DNA from: Datura wrightii
Taxonomy: Eukaryota; Streptophyta; Magnoliopsida; Solanales; Solanaceae
Direction: 5' to 3'
NCBI GenBank assembly: GCA_035772735.1
Contig: JASDFA010000003.1
Coordinates: 98,947,001 to 99,011,000, forward strand
DNA length: 64,000 nucleotides
The translations under genes and the position numbers were made by a program. Below are positions 33,182 through 44,453 of this stretch, piece by piece; position 1 is the first letter of the stretch; each line of letters begins with the position of its first letter. Under the pieces are notes generated by a model. That model was not told the DNA's origin. It saw only the letters and a list, made by a program, of their open reading frames with translations, and did no database searches.

Positions 33182-34797
33182 TGTCACAACTCGAACATAG
33201 GCTCGGATAGAGACACTGGACAAGGAATCTTGAGAGGCTCCAAGTCGACCCATGACATGAACATAGCGGTTAAGAGCGTACAACAAGCAGAGCCTGAAAT
33301 AATAAAACATACTTAAGCGGAAGTCTACATACATATCAAGCTAAAACAGAGTCAACAATGAGAAACTGATTTTCTACATACTGTATGAAAAGCCTCTAAC
33401 ATAACTGATGAACTGAAGTAAAATAACAATGGATAACTGGATGTCCTTGAAGGATGAGGACTTACCAACACTAGCTAAATAGGTCTGAGAGGAAATAAGG
33501 ACTAATGGTGCGGATAAGAATGATCCCTCAGACCTATATCATGAAATGATAAAACATAGATTATGCGGTCAGTACTTGGGATGTGCTGAGTATACAAGGT
33601 AAGCAAAAACAGAGAGTTAAAATATGTAAGAGTTCATAAGAGTAGTACAACATGAACATGAAGTAAATATCATAATATAAACACGAGGGCTCAAGGTTTT
33701 CAAGCGATTAATAATCTAGTCATAATCATAAGCATAAGAGAAACCTTATAAAAACATAACTTGAACCAAAATAATATAAACATAACAATTCATAAATAAC
33801 GAGGAACATTGGAAGAACTCGTCTTAACCGACACCATCATGATAGAGCTTACATGATGCCCCAACTATCTCGCTCAAGTGGGCAGAGCCGTCCCAGGCTT
33901 GTCAGGAAAGGGACGTGCATGATGTGATATCACAAGGGGAAATCCATGAGTACATAAACTTGCGGTGGCATGTAGTTCTGAGACCACGGGGTTTACTTGA
34001 ACGCCGGGTCTACTCAGTGCTAGACACTGCTCCCAAAAACATGCACATGAGGCTCATATATAAATAGTGAAATCATTCATGAAGTTCATGGACATTAAAT
34101 TATAAAATACTTGATCATACTTGAAATACAAAATTAGCCATGAATAAGTGCCCATGAGTTGGACAAAAGTCATAAATTCATAAATCGTGAAGTACATGCA
34201 TACTTGTAAAAATTCATATACTTGACATTTCATAAATCCATGAAGAGTACTTCAAGAGAAATCATATCATAAATCATAAATTCATAATTTGTGATTAGGA
34301 AGATCAAAATCATAATAGAATTAGAACTTGATTTTCATGGAACTTTGCATAATTGGGCAGAGATTGACTTGGATTTGAAATCATAAAAATTATAATCAAT
34401 TTAAATATAGATTCTTCCCATAGATCTTAAAAGAACATTTAGAACATAAAGGGGATTGACCAATGATAAAATTGAAGAGAATTCCATGAATTTAGCATTA
34501 AAACCCTATAAGATCATCAAATTTACATTAATACTTGAATTTATGAACATAGAGAGAATTGGGGCATGAGAGTGAAGTGGGACTCTCATTCACAATCCTA
34601 CATACCTGGGTAATCTGATCTTACACTCTCCCTTGAAAGCCAAATGGAATTAGAGAAGGAATTGGGGAATTCTAAAGCTTAATCTCCAATGGGACACTCT
34701 AAACTTGCATGCATGGATTGGAAAGGCTTATGATAGGTTAAGTACTCTTAAAACCCTTCTAACTAGGCTTAAAATGACGTATTTTAGGACCTTAGAT
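33182..34797 (-). mobile_element. E-type LTR fragment E1
   Basis: Begins on the plus strand TGTCACAACTCGAACATAGG and is collinear, in reverse, with the intact solo LTR I (44454-46754). It stops at ...TTTTAGGACCTTAGA where an A-type LTR begins. It covers the R/U5 and part of U3 of the LTR and interrupts integrase D. Gene-free. Confidence 0.78.
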
Positions 34798-36188
34798 GTC
34801 ACGCCCCGAGTCTACACCCTGGACGGGACACGGTACTTCAAGACACAAGTGACCCCAAGTCAACCACTGGTCTATCATACATTGGTATTCTGAGTAAAAC
34901 AAATATAACGGAATCTTTCGAATAACATCATAAGAGCATTTAAGAAAATAAAACTGATAATATAAAGGTTAAGAACATCTGAAGTCTGGAATGAACTCTG
35001 TGTCTAATAGCCTTCTAACTGATGAGTTGCTGGGACAAGCCCCCAGCTAACTCAAAGTCTAACTAAAATTAATAAATCAAATAAAAGAAAGTAAAACAAG
35101 TCCCTCGAATGATGAGGACTCACACTTCGGCTGCAGTGGAGGAGGATCTGAATTGCAACAGCTAACGATGTTGAGTTTGGGAACCTGCAGCTGTATCATG
35201 AAATGATACAACAAAAAAGTATGCATTAGTACTTTGAATGTACTGAGTAAGTGGGAGAAACATAACTGAATATAAAGTCTGAACTGAAATGACACGCAAT
35301 GACCAATAGGTAAGCTGAATTGAACTATTGATGTAAACTGAAATGGTCAAGATGACCCTGTCTGATGGTCAAAGACATGCCCTAAGTATGAAACACTAAG
35401 TCTGAGATACTGTACTGAACTGAGCTGCTTATTTTGAATATGGACTGGATTGACTAGTGGGAGAGTCTATAACTGACATATAATAACGTGAGCTAGACGT
35501 GGAGTCCGATGTATACACCCCACCGGTAGGACCCATTATACCTTGCCAGGGTATAAAGGCATGAAGTGGATGATCACAAAAGTCTGGAGCCAATCAGGCC
35601 ATGTAATACTGTAACCTACGCTGGCAACATAGTTCAGGGAACCTGGGTGCGCTGGAACCTCATCCCTCTCGGTGCTAACTCCTACTCCCACTGGAAAACT
35701 TAAACTAAACTACTAGGCTGATAGCTCAAAACTAGGGTCCAAGACTAGTCAGGGACATATAACTGAAAGTACCCTGAGAGCCTTATCGGACCATATTCTG
35801 AAACTGGGTTCTAGACTGTTCAAAGCTACGTATCTGAAAACATCGTAACCGTCTAAGAACAATCTATAAACTGAACTAGGTTCCTGGGGATGGTCAGAGC
35901 TATATATCTAAAATGTCATGACCTCCTAATGGATAAACTGGATTCTGAGTCTGATTCTGATAACTAGGAGGCACCACTGACACCTCGGGAAAAGACTAAA
36001 GTCAAACTGATCATTTGACAAGTTCTAAAGAGGTTCTATATTTAACTGAACTGAACTACAAAGCAGCTAATATAGAACTCAACTCATTCCAACAACACAG
36101 GAAATTCCATAATATAGCGAAATTTCAAGAATGAAAGGAATCTCATCCAATGGGGCTAAAATCATTCTCATCAATTGAATAATTACTC

Positions 36189-36230
<42 letters not shown>

Positions 36231-36894
36231 AAATAAGAATTACTAGGAAATTCATCCCAAAACATACTTCACAAACTAGACGAAATTTAATACACAAACA
36301 ATCTTTACTCGAGAATTTAGGGCTGTAAATCACTTGGCAAGAACATCACCAATTTACTTATGAACTAATGAAGATCATATGAATAATAAACATGGATAAT
36401 AACCCAATAAAATTAATGAAAACCAACATGAAAATCTTTTTCACATTAAAATATATCAGGGCTAAACTTATAGGGAAATTATGAGAGGATTTTTGGGGGG
36501 GTGGGACACAAGGGAAGGACAATTACCTTGTTGAGTTCCCACATATCTGGCTAAGAATTCCCTGAAGAAGAAGACCTGAACTGCTGTGATGAAGGAAAAA
36601 TCCTTAGCCTGCTAGAGAGTTTCTTGAGAGAACTTTTGATCAATTTCTGAGAGTAAACATGAGAGTGAGGGGAGGAACCGTCCAAACCCTATAATAAGTC
36701 TGAAATTTACGTCCAAAACAACGTAGTTTAAAGCTTAGGAGAATAAGAAATTACTAAATAGCCCTTAGAAAATCACTGGAAAAAACTGTCAGGTGACCCA
36801 AACGGGCGACCTAATGGGTCGTGGTGACTGACCACGACTTGTGGTCACTCCCGTCGGTACAATGCCCAGGTTCCTCAGTAGGTCACCACGAGGG
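34798..36894 (-). mobile_element. Truncated A-type LTR (A2)
   Basis: Begins on the plus strand TGTCACGCCCCGAGTCTACACC and follows LTR A (6259-8676) through CAGGTGACCCAAACGGGCGACC, GGTCGTGG and CCACGACTTGTGG. It stops near 36894 without reaching the GGGGTGTTACA end, so roughly the outer 300 bp of U3 are missing. No target duplication is found around it. Confidence 0.78.
36190..36231. repeat. (CA)n(TA)n microsatellite
   Basis: About 15 CA units followed by about 5 TA units inside LTR A2. The related position of LTR A (about 7695-7710) has only a short TATATA, so the expansion is specific to this copy. Confidence 0.9.
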
Positions 36895-37803
36895 TATAAT
36901 TGGGTATAGTTGGATTTAAATTCAAATCTATAAATTTATATTCAAAATAATCATAAAATCTGTCCACAGATCATAAAACATGATTTAATACATGAAAGGG
37001 ATATACTCATCGATAGATAATAGAGAATTTCACAAGAATTGAAATAAACCCCATAGATCATGAAACTTGAATCTAGAATTGAAATTCAAGGAAATTGAAA
37101 AGAATTTAGAGCATGAGAGTGAAAGAAACTCTCATTCATAGTCTCACATACCTGGGTAAATCGAATTCACACACCTACTTGAAAACCCAAAGGGAATTGG
37201 AGAGCATTTGGTGAAATCTCTCAAACTTGATCTTCAAGGAAGGCTCTAGGTTGCATGCATGGAGATGAATAAGCCTAGAATGAACTTACCTCTATTAAAA
37301 CTCTCTATTCTGAGCTTAAAATGACGTAGTTTAGGCCTTAGGAACTTAGGAGTTACAGAGAAGCCCTTAATAAATTCGGAGGGAAAAACATATTGGTAGT
37401 CCAAACGAGGGACTGGGTGACCCGTCATCCCTGACGATGACTTATGGTCACCTTCCATCACCTGCACTGGAGAAAACTCAACACTTTTCACCACGAGAGA
37501 CACTATGACCCGTGGTGTACCCAACGACTTATGGTGACCCAGTCGTTACCCCTACTTCCCAGACATCAACTCTTCAATCAACTTTTGACCATGACCAGCC
37601 CAGCGACTTGTACATGACTTCTCCCATGGTCAACCCCTAGCCCATAATCTGTAACCAACTTCTCCTCCACACCACGAGTCCATTAACAACTCATGGTGCA
37701 CCTAACGAGTCATTGGACGACTTGTTTTGTGAACTGGTCCAGAAAATCTTGTTTTCTCCATTTCAACTCCCAGGTCTGATCTTAGGTTTTTTGGGTTATT
37801 ACA
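36895..37803 (-). mobile_element. E-type LTR fragment E2
   Basis: Starts abruptly at TATAATTGGGTATAG and ends TTGGGTTATTACA, the U3 terminus of the E family (the intact relative I starts TGTAATACCC). It overlaps E1 in LTR coordinates by roughly 450 bp (both contain GCATGAGAGTGAA, ACATACCTGGGTAA and AAAATGACGTA). E1 and E2 therefore derive from two different LTR copies, not one split copy. The U3 dyad cluster lies at 37390-37740. Confidence 0.75.
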
Positions 37804-39088
37804 TTAAAACAAACAGATAAAAATTTATGGGTTCAAAATATTGCAATGAAAATGTAAAAACAACTCTTGATCTATCAATAAGATAACCACCTTGAATTAA
37901 CAAAAAGTGAGCGAAAGCCAGGGATATGCTTTTGAATGGGGTGTTAATTGGCTTGGGATTGGCTAGACAATCAAATTGTTACTCATAGATATAAATAGCC
38001 ATGGATGAGATGGCACTCGATATTTTTCAACCACTAGGGTGCCTTTTGCCTCGGATTTTCTCAAACCCCAAGATCCTAAACAATATATCTATTAAGACTT
38101 GGGTCAGATTTGACCTATTTCTAGCTTCAAATCTCTCATGGGTAAATGATTATGAGTTTTATCTTTCTCTAGCCTAACCCTACACAATCAATACCCAATT
38201 ACCCATCATTGCTTTCTCCCCGTACTCAATTTCCATTTTTCAATCAAAAATGGAGTAAGTAAACATCACTCACATTTGCAACAATGAGTAATTTAATTAT
38301 AAATTGAGAGAAAACAATAGATTTATATTAATTGAGTAACTATAAGATTAATCTAACAACACCTAATTCAATTTAACCCTAATTCATGTACACACCCCAA
38401 GGGAAGAGATTTAGCTACTCATTAATGAAAAATATGAAATTAAATTAATAATTAAAATCATGACATTCATCATCAAGAGTTAAATTCAAGCTCACAATTA
38501 TCTTCAATGGAGGTTTGTTACCTTGAAGAAGAAGAAAAAAAGCTACTCAATATTCTATCTCTCTCTACCTTTCTTCTCTCTACCAATCTAGAAGGAATTA
38601 CATGGTACTTTCTAAAGAATGTACAGAAATAGGTAAAAAATGCTCCTAAGATCCCATGCTGGATGATTTTTCCCTTCCTTCAGGCGGTGTCACTTGTGAG
38701 TTACCGACGTTCTGCTGGTGCCCATCTGCGGAACACCGCTGAATCACAGGTGTGAGGGCAGTAACCCTAGGTCCAACTGGTGTTGGCACCAACGATTCAC
38801 AAGTGTTGACCCGCATTCCACCGGTGCACCTTCCACTCTAGCCAATGAGCTCCTGCGTTTCAGCCTTCTTTTTGCCGGCTCCATCATGTGGAGCATCGGT
38901 CTCATCTGGTCATTCTTCAGTCTACTTCTTTAATTTAATGCTTTTGCCCAAGTTCTTTCTTTCTCTCCTTAAATTAAATACCTGCAAAAATGAAATAGAA
39001 AGACCATAAAATCCTCTCAAATGACTTGAAAACTAAGCAAAAGCTCATGTTTAAAAGCCTAATGAGTTGGTAAATTACCAACTCATCA
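37804..39088 (-). mobile_element. 3' LTR of Athila/Tat-like element F (partial)
   Basis: On the minus strand it starts TGATGAGTTGGTAATTTACC right after a polypurine tract. The outer 25 bp (39062-39086) are an almost perfect palindrome: ATGAGTTGGTAA, one base, TTACCAACTCAT. U3 includes a GC-rich dyad block (38680-38845). The other end is cut by E2. No coding sequence. Confidence 0.65.
38680..38845. repeat. GC-rich dyad block in U3 of LTR F
   Basis: GC-rich patch with repeated CGGTG, CACCGCT, CACAGGTGTG, TGGTGTTGGCACCA and CCACCGGTG, in an AT-rich LTR. Its placement in U3 matches the dyad clusters of LTRs A, B, C, G, J and L, though the motif is different. Confidence 0.55.
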
Positions 39089-39125
39089 AGCCCCCAAAAT
39101 TGAACTATTTCTTGTCCTCAAGTAA
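39089..39125 (-). promoter_or_regulatory. Polypurine tract of element F
   Basis: The minus strand reads TTGAGGACAAGAAATAGTTC followed by AATTTTGGGGGCT directly before the LTR start TGATGAG. The TTGAGGACAAG lead-in and G-run are typical of Athila/Tat elements and parallel 1651-1679 in element L. Confidence 0.65.
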
Positions 39126-40971
39126 TGCAATTCTTTACATTTGAACTTAAGGAATAAGCATTTCATATAAGATTATGCACAAGGGGCTACTACAACCCAG
39201 ATAACCCAAAGATCGCTCACCAACACAAAGGAAAATAGGAGACTCAACACTTTATGTCAATACTTCAATAGATAACCACAATTAATTTGGCATGATTAAC
39301 ATTTAATTCCTTCATTGAAAACAAGGGGCGTTGTTGGTCACAGTAGACTTATACAGCATCTTAAATCATTAAAAAATTACATTCAAAGTTTACCTTCAAG
39401 CTCACTACAATCTTGTCTCAATCATATCTTTTGGCACGTGAAAGCATGTCCTCCAAGGAGGCAATGCTACTCACAACAAGAGAGACTCCATTTAGTTATC
39501 AAGCAATTCACACTCAATGGATTATAGAATGAAACAATTACGCTCACTCTCAGAAAGAAATTTTCATGCACATAACTTGACCCATAAGCTTGTCTTTCTT
39601 GTAACTCGTCACCAATGTAGAGTTTCTACACGTGAAATCAATTAGGACATAGAGGTCATGATGTAGGCTAGGGGTAAAGGTAGAATGACTTTTATGTTCT
39701 AGTGACTAGAACCTCCCTAATGCCCTTTTGTGACTCTTATTGCATGCTACATTTCTTCTTAGATTACCCTCACCTTATCTATCATTTACATTATTTCCAC
39801 TTTTGAAGCAAGAGCCCTCCTTATCTCTCCTTAGTAACCACTTTTTATCTTATTTGAGAAAGAGGCAGCACTTCTTTTACAATTCCATTCTTTTAACTCA
39901 AGCAATTCATTCATTCCTTTCATGGTGTGGTTCTACCTCACATTGAAGTTTACATCATTTTTTCCATTTTATTTCTTGTAACACCCAAACATAGGCTTTT
40001 GCCTCATCTTTCCATTTTCTATTCCCACACTTTTGGGACTTTCAGCATCATTTTTGCATTTCTTCTCACAACTAGCACTAGGGAGGATGGGTGCCGAAGA
40101 GGGATTATGACAGGAGTTTTGGGCTTGTAATGTTGTTTCAAAATAAAAGGCTTGAAGGCTCAACATTGGCTATCAGAATTCATTTTACGGGAGGTCATAT
40201 GGGTAAAGTATCTATCTAAAAGAAAGCCTAAAATCATATTCCAAGTGAAACCACATCTAGAATTTCTCCTTGAGTCACACTTGGGGCAAGTTCTAGATAA
40301 TCGTTCATGCAAGAGAATTAAACTAAAACATTTCCCACAATGCATCACCCTCCAAAGGTTTCACACTATTTCCATTACCACATCAAGAGTCATAAAACAA
40401 GATCATATGAGAATAAAGAAGCCAAGCAAAGAATGTGCAATTTATAACAAAAGAGTACTCAACTCTCAAATTCAAATTCCCCTTTCTTCTCAAAATTCAT
40501 ATTTTCAACAGCCATGCAATTTAAGAAATTTTTCTGGTGGTACCTCTCAGAAGCCATTGCAATCATTGACTCAAAAGAACTTAAACTCGCCATTTTTACT
40601 TAAGACATAGGTGTTTATTCACTAACTGCTATAAATAAAAGACAATAATCAAAACATGGGTCAACAATATTTTGCAATTTAAAATGACCCATCATTGGAA
40701 CTAACAATTTAAGAACAAATTTTCATTCATTTTTTTCTTTCTTTTATCACATGCCCAACAAGAGCAACAACCAAACAACAATTCAAAATTACTAACCATC
40801 CACAATATCAGAAATTTCTCCTGGCAAGGGCAACACAAATACAAATACCAAGCCCGACAAGGGCACAAGTATAACCATAAGAGAGATAGTCATCCCAACT
40901 TTAACTATAATGGAATACATTGTCCCCAATGTAAGCATGAAAAACAAATGGGTACGAACGTCCTAATGTAG
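39126..40971 (-). mobile_element. 3' noncoding region of element F
   Basis: Gene-free interval of about 1.8 kb between the stop of the 3' ORF and the PPT. It begins (minus strand) with a PPT-like motif at 40929-40891 (TTGGGGACAATGTATTCC, then AGTTAAAGTTGGGATG). The equivalent interval is about 1.6 kb in element L. Short open frames on either strand lack recognisable motifs. Confidence 0.6.
40891..40929 (-). promoter_or_regulatory. Internal PPT-like motif of element F
   Basis: Minus strand TTGGGGACAATGTATTCC followed by ...TTAAAGTTGGGATG, about 45 nt after the stop codon of the 3' ORF. It has the same layout as 51-84 (L) and 60741-60779 (G). Purpose unknown. Confidence 0.45.
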
Positions 40972-43900
40972 TTACTCATCATCATCATCATCATTGGCCG
41001 CAATATCCACATCATAGCCAATATCTCCCAAATATTGCTATTCATCACCTAAGCCCTCGAACAAGTCATTAATGGGGCCTTGGGCTGTAGATGAGGCAAC
41101 CATAGTTACATTAAGTGCGCTCATGTCAGGGACATCTATTAGAGCCTGAATACTCTGTTCCCTCACTTTTGGCCAAGAGAGAAGTGATAGCCCCCTTCAC
41201 AACATCCATATGAGAGAACAACTTGGTTAAGCTATCATAAACATTTTTCATCTCCCGCTTCACAGTTCTAGCAATAAGGGCTGGGACACTCTGGGCTAGC
41301 TTTTGGAGCTGGCTCTAATGTGAAGCAATCATTTCGGCCTGCTTTTTTATACCACTCAAGCGGGAGGATGTGGGAGGAGGTGAGGATCCTCTAAAAGGTG
41401 CTTCTCCTGAAGCATGGTCCGATGCCTTAGGATGTGGCATGTTGAGATCAAGGGCAATGGGGGTCTCCCATCTACCATGGGAGATGGACTCCTAGGGGAC
41501 CACAATGGCTTGTTTCCTTTTCTACAAGCTTTAGGGAGCCAACCTCTCTTCCTATGAACAGTAATCACACCAGTAGCAAATTGGGAGATTCATCCGAGAA
41601 TAATGGCACTCCTACTCTATGGAAAAGTTGGTATCTAAGCACAACATACGTAATTGAAGTTCCAGTTCGCCTTGCCTTTTTTTTAATTTGTGTGGCCACT
41701 ATTGTCGCAAAATTTATGGGTACCCCGGTCATAATGCAAGTAATGAGAATGGCCACCTCTAAATTGACTCATTGATTATTATTCAAGGGCATGATGCAGC
41801 TGCAAACAAAATTAATCCACAACTTATCCTTAAACATCAAATCCAACCTAGAGATCTCACGCCCATGGAAGCCCAAAATGGCTGGCCATATTGAAACTAT
41901 CCATCTGAACTGATTTTCCTTATTGGCCACTTTTTCAGTGTACTTAGTTCCTGGGTCAATCTTGTCAGACAAAAATCATGCATTTATGGCATCTGGGTGA
42001 TATCAACCTCCACACCCCTGATCCGGACTAAAGGTAGGTAAGAGAATTCATAAACTTTCCCTCTTTGCTTCATGGCCTCCTATCGTGCCAGGTATGAAGT
42101 ACAAAACTCAGGCACTAAGTTGGTGTAGTACTCTGGTAGAAGCTCAACAAATACATGCCATTGGTGGTGGCTTAACTTGGTAATGATATTGGGGAACTCG
42201 ACCCTTAGCCCCACCAAATCAATCCTCTTCTTGACTGTGATAGAGCACCCTTCAAAAATAACTTACTGGCCCTTCATGTCGAGCACATAAAATTTGATGG
42301 CTTCTGTTGTTACAACTCAAATAGGATCACGACCGGTGCTAAGGGATAGAACCCTAAAGCAAGACTAACTGAAATTTTACAGAAAATAGGGCAGAGTTTC
42401 CCCTATTTTTGGGCCTATCCAAATTTTACCTGTCTCATAAATCTCCAAGCAATCCGATAATATCACCAATAAATACCATAATATCAACCAATATTCTATT
42501 CAAAATGTCACAATACAAACATTTATCTCCAAATACGATAATAAGTCTAATACTAGTCACAAGTCTATCATAACGAAAGAATACTCATGACTCTAATGGA
42601 ATGACTATGGAGCGACTCTAAGAGTTCAAAAGAAGAGACCATAACAAATAAGAAGACTTCTTGCCTACACGAAGCAATGCAGGGCTCACCAGAAACTATC
42701 AACTCGTATGTTCCAGTTAATGAAATCCTCACCCACGTCACCTGCAGTCTCTACAAAAATAGCGGAGAGTGAGACGCTAGCTCAGTGAGTAGTAAAAATT
42801 ACCACAATTGTTTTTAATGGGGAAAAGTCAGAAAACATGCTAGTAGAATAATGAAAATATCATGAAACAATTGACTTTTAGAAATAATAACAATGATCAG
42901 TTTATGTATTTCATGTACGTAGAAATCAATTAACAATTCGGTAATAACTCAGTAAACACTGTCATATAGAATCTTATGTTTGGGAGGTTTCAAAGGATGA
43001 ATCATGTAATTAGTGTGGCTCCCTACCTTGAGAGGTAGCCTATAACTATATGCTAGTTCTACCTTCCCACTAATGAGGGCTGTAACGGTTATCAATAAAT
43101 ACAAGGTGCACCAGGTCTAACAAACCCGTCGTTATCTATGGGATCCATCAAGGTCTACTCTCATTTATACTTTTATTTGTAAATCATAAATACTCATATG
43201 AACGCATTCTCACACTCGTATAGGGCACTTAAGTTCTTATAAAATCATGTACCTTCTTTTCGGTAACGATAATCATCTCAAGTAACAGTAAAACATGTTT
43301 AGAAATTTTGAGAACATATAAAATAATGGTAAACATATCAAATAAATATTTCAGTACCATATCAGTAAAAGACTTGTCCCACATGCAATTTCAAAGCATT
43401 CGGTAACACATTACTTCTTAAATCATTATAAATCATGCAAATTGTAAAAATATAAATTGTGGTAAGGTAACTACGCATTATACTCATATCGAAGTATCAA
43501 ACTCGTCTCCTCGACCAAACCGTATGAATTTCTTTGATCAATCTAATATTTCATATCAATCTCGTGTTAGATTCCTCGTTTAGTCTAATTCATAACTAAT
43601 TGAAAATATCCAACCCTTGGAATTTCAAGTTTAACCATCGCTACCTAATTATAATTACTCATGCCATGAGTAATTTGATTGTTCAAAATCTACAAAAATT
43701 TTGCTAATTCATATAAATTATTCGTCCAATTCACACCCAAATTTCTCTAAATTTATGGTTAAAGCAAACTAAAATAACTTTCCTGTCCATTTTATTTTCT
43801 TTGGTGTATTCCAAAATATAAGAGTTTATCCTTCAATCCTCTAATGTACTCACTCAATTAATGAGAATTTAATAGATTCTTCCATTTTTTCTAACCCTTG

Positions 43901-44393
43901 ATTTTTAAACTCTCAACCCCAAATTCGATAGTCATAGGCTATATGAATTAAATCTATAAATTAAGTTGAGAGATATATCTTTTTCTTCTCTATCTCTCTA
44001 GAACTATTTATCCAAGTCTTGAATTCCCTCCACTTCGTGTCCCTTTTCTGAAAAAAACATAGCTCCCTCACGTTATTTTTTCCTTTCTTTGTTTCACCTT
44101 CGGCAGAATGCCTTTTTTTTCTTCTTTGGTTTGCTGTTGCTGATTCCTGCCCTTCCCTATCTTCTCCTCTTTTCTTTTTAATTTGTTTCTATTGAATTGG
44201 CCTTGTCCCACATGTTCCCCTTCCCTTTGTTTTTTAAAATAAAACTAAATAATTAATTTTTTAACGGATATTACATCTCTTGTGTTGGCAGGGGCTGAGG
44301 TTGCCTTGGCTTTCCCTTTCCTTTGGTTTTGGCTGTAGTCCAGGCTTTCTCCTTGCTAGATTATTTTGATGAAGTCATAATCTGTAAAGCCAT
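40972..44393 (-). pseudogene. 3' (env-like) ORF of element F, split by solo LTR H
   Basis: Likely start ATG at 44391-44393; the first 110 bp (basic, Lys-rich, KEKAWTTAKTKGKGKPRQPQ) are separated from the rest by LTR H (42308-44275). The main part contains FKDKLWINFVCSCIMPLNNN, AILITCIMTGVPINFATIVA and TQIKKKARRTGTSITYVVLR, matching the 'putative plant transposon protein' domain also seen in element G (59540-59760). A Pro-rich middle follows, and the C terminus is acidic (DIGYDVDIAANDDDDDE, stop at 40972). Function is not established; it occupies the place of env in Athila-type elements. Several stops. Confidence 0.65.
42308..44275. mobile_element. Solo LTR H
   Basis: Runs TGTTACAACTCAAATAGGATC to TTTAACGGATATTACA, 1968 bp, flanked by TCTGT (42303-42307) and TCTCT (44276-44280), a 5-bp target duplication with one change. 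No PBS, PPT or coding part, hence a solo LTR left by intra-element recombination. It splits the 3' ORF of element F. Family not otherwise present in the window. Confidence 0.75.
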
Positions 44394-44453
44394 GTTAGTG
44401 ATACACAAATAATACTTATTTTTGTATTTTTTTTTTATTTTTGATGATGGAAA

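Noticed and set aside
36190..36231. Microsatellite as a biological signal
   Set aside because: A simple (CA)n(TA)n expansion in one truncated LTR; annotated as a repeat only.
39740..40610. Possible host gene on the plus strand (several open frames)
   Set aside because: They are antisense to the 3' noncoding region of element F, AT-rich, and show no domain or splice structure.
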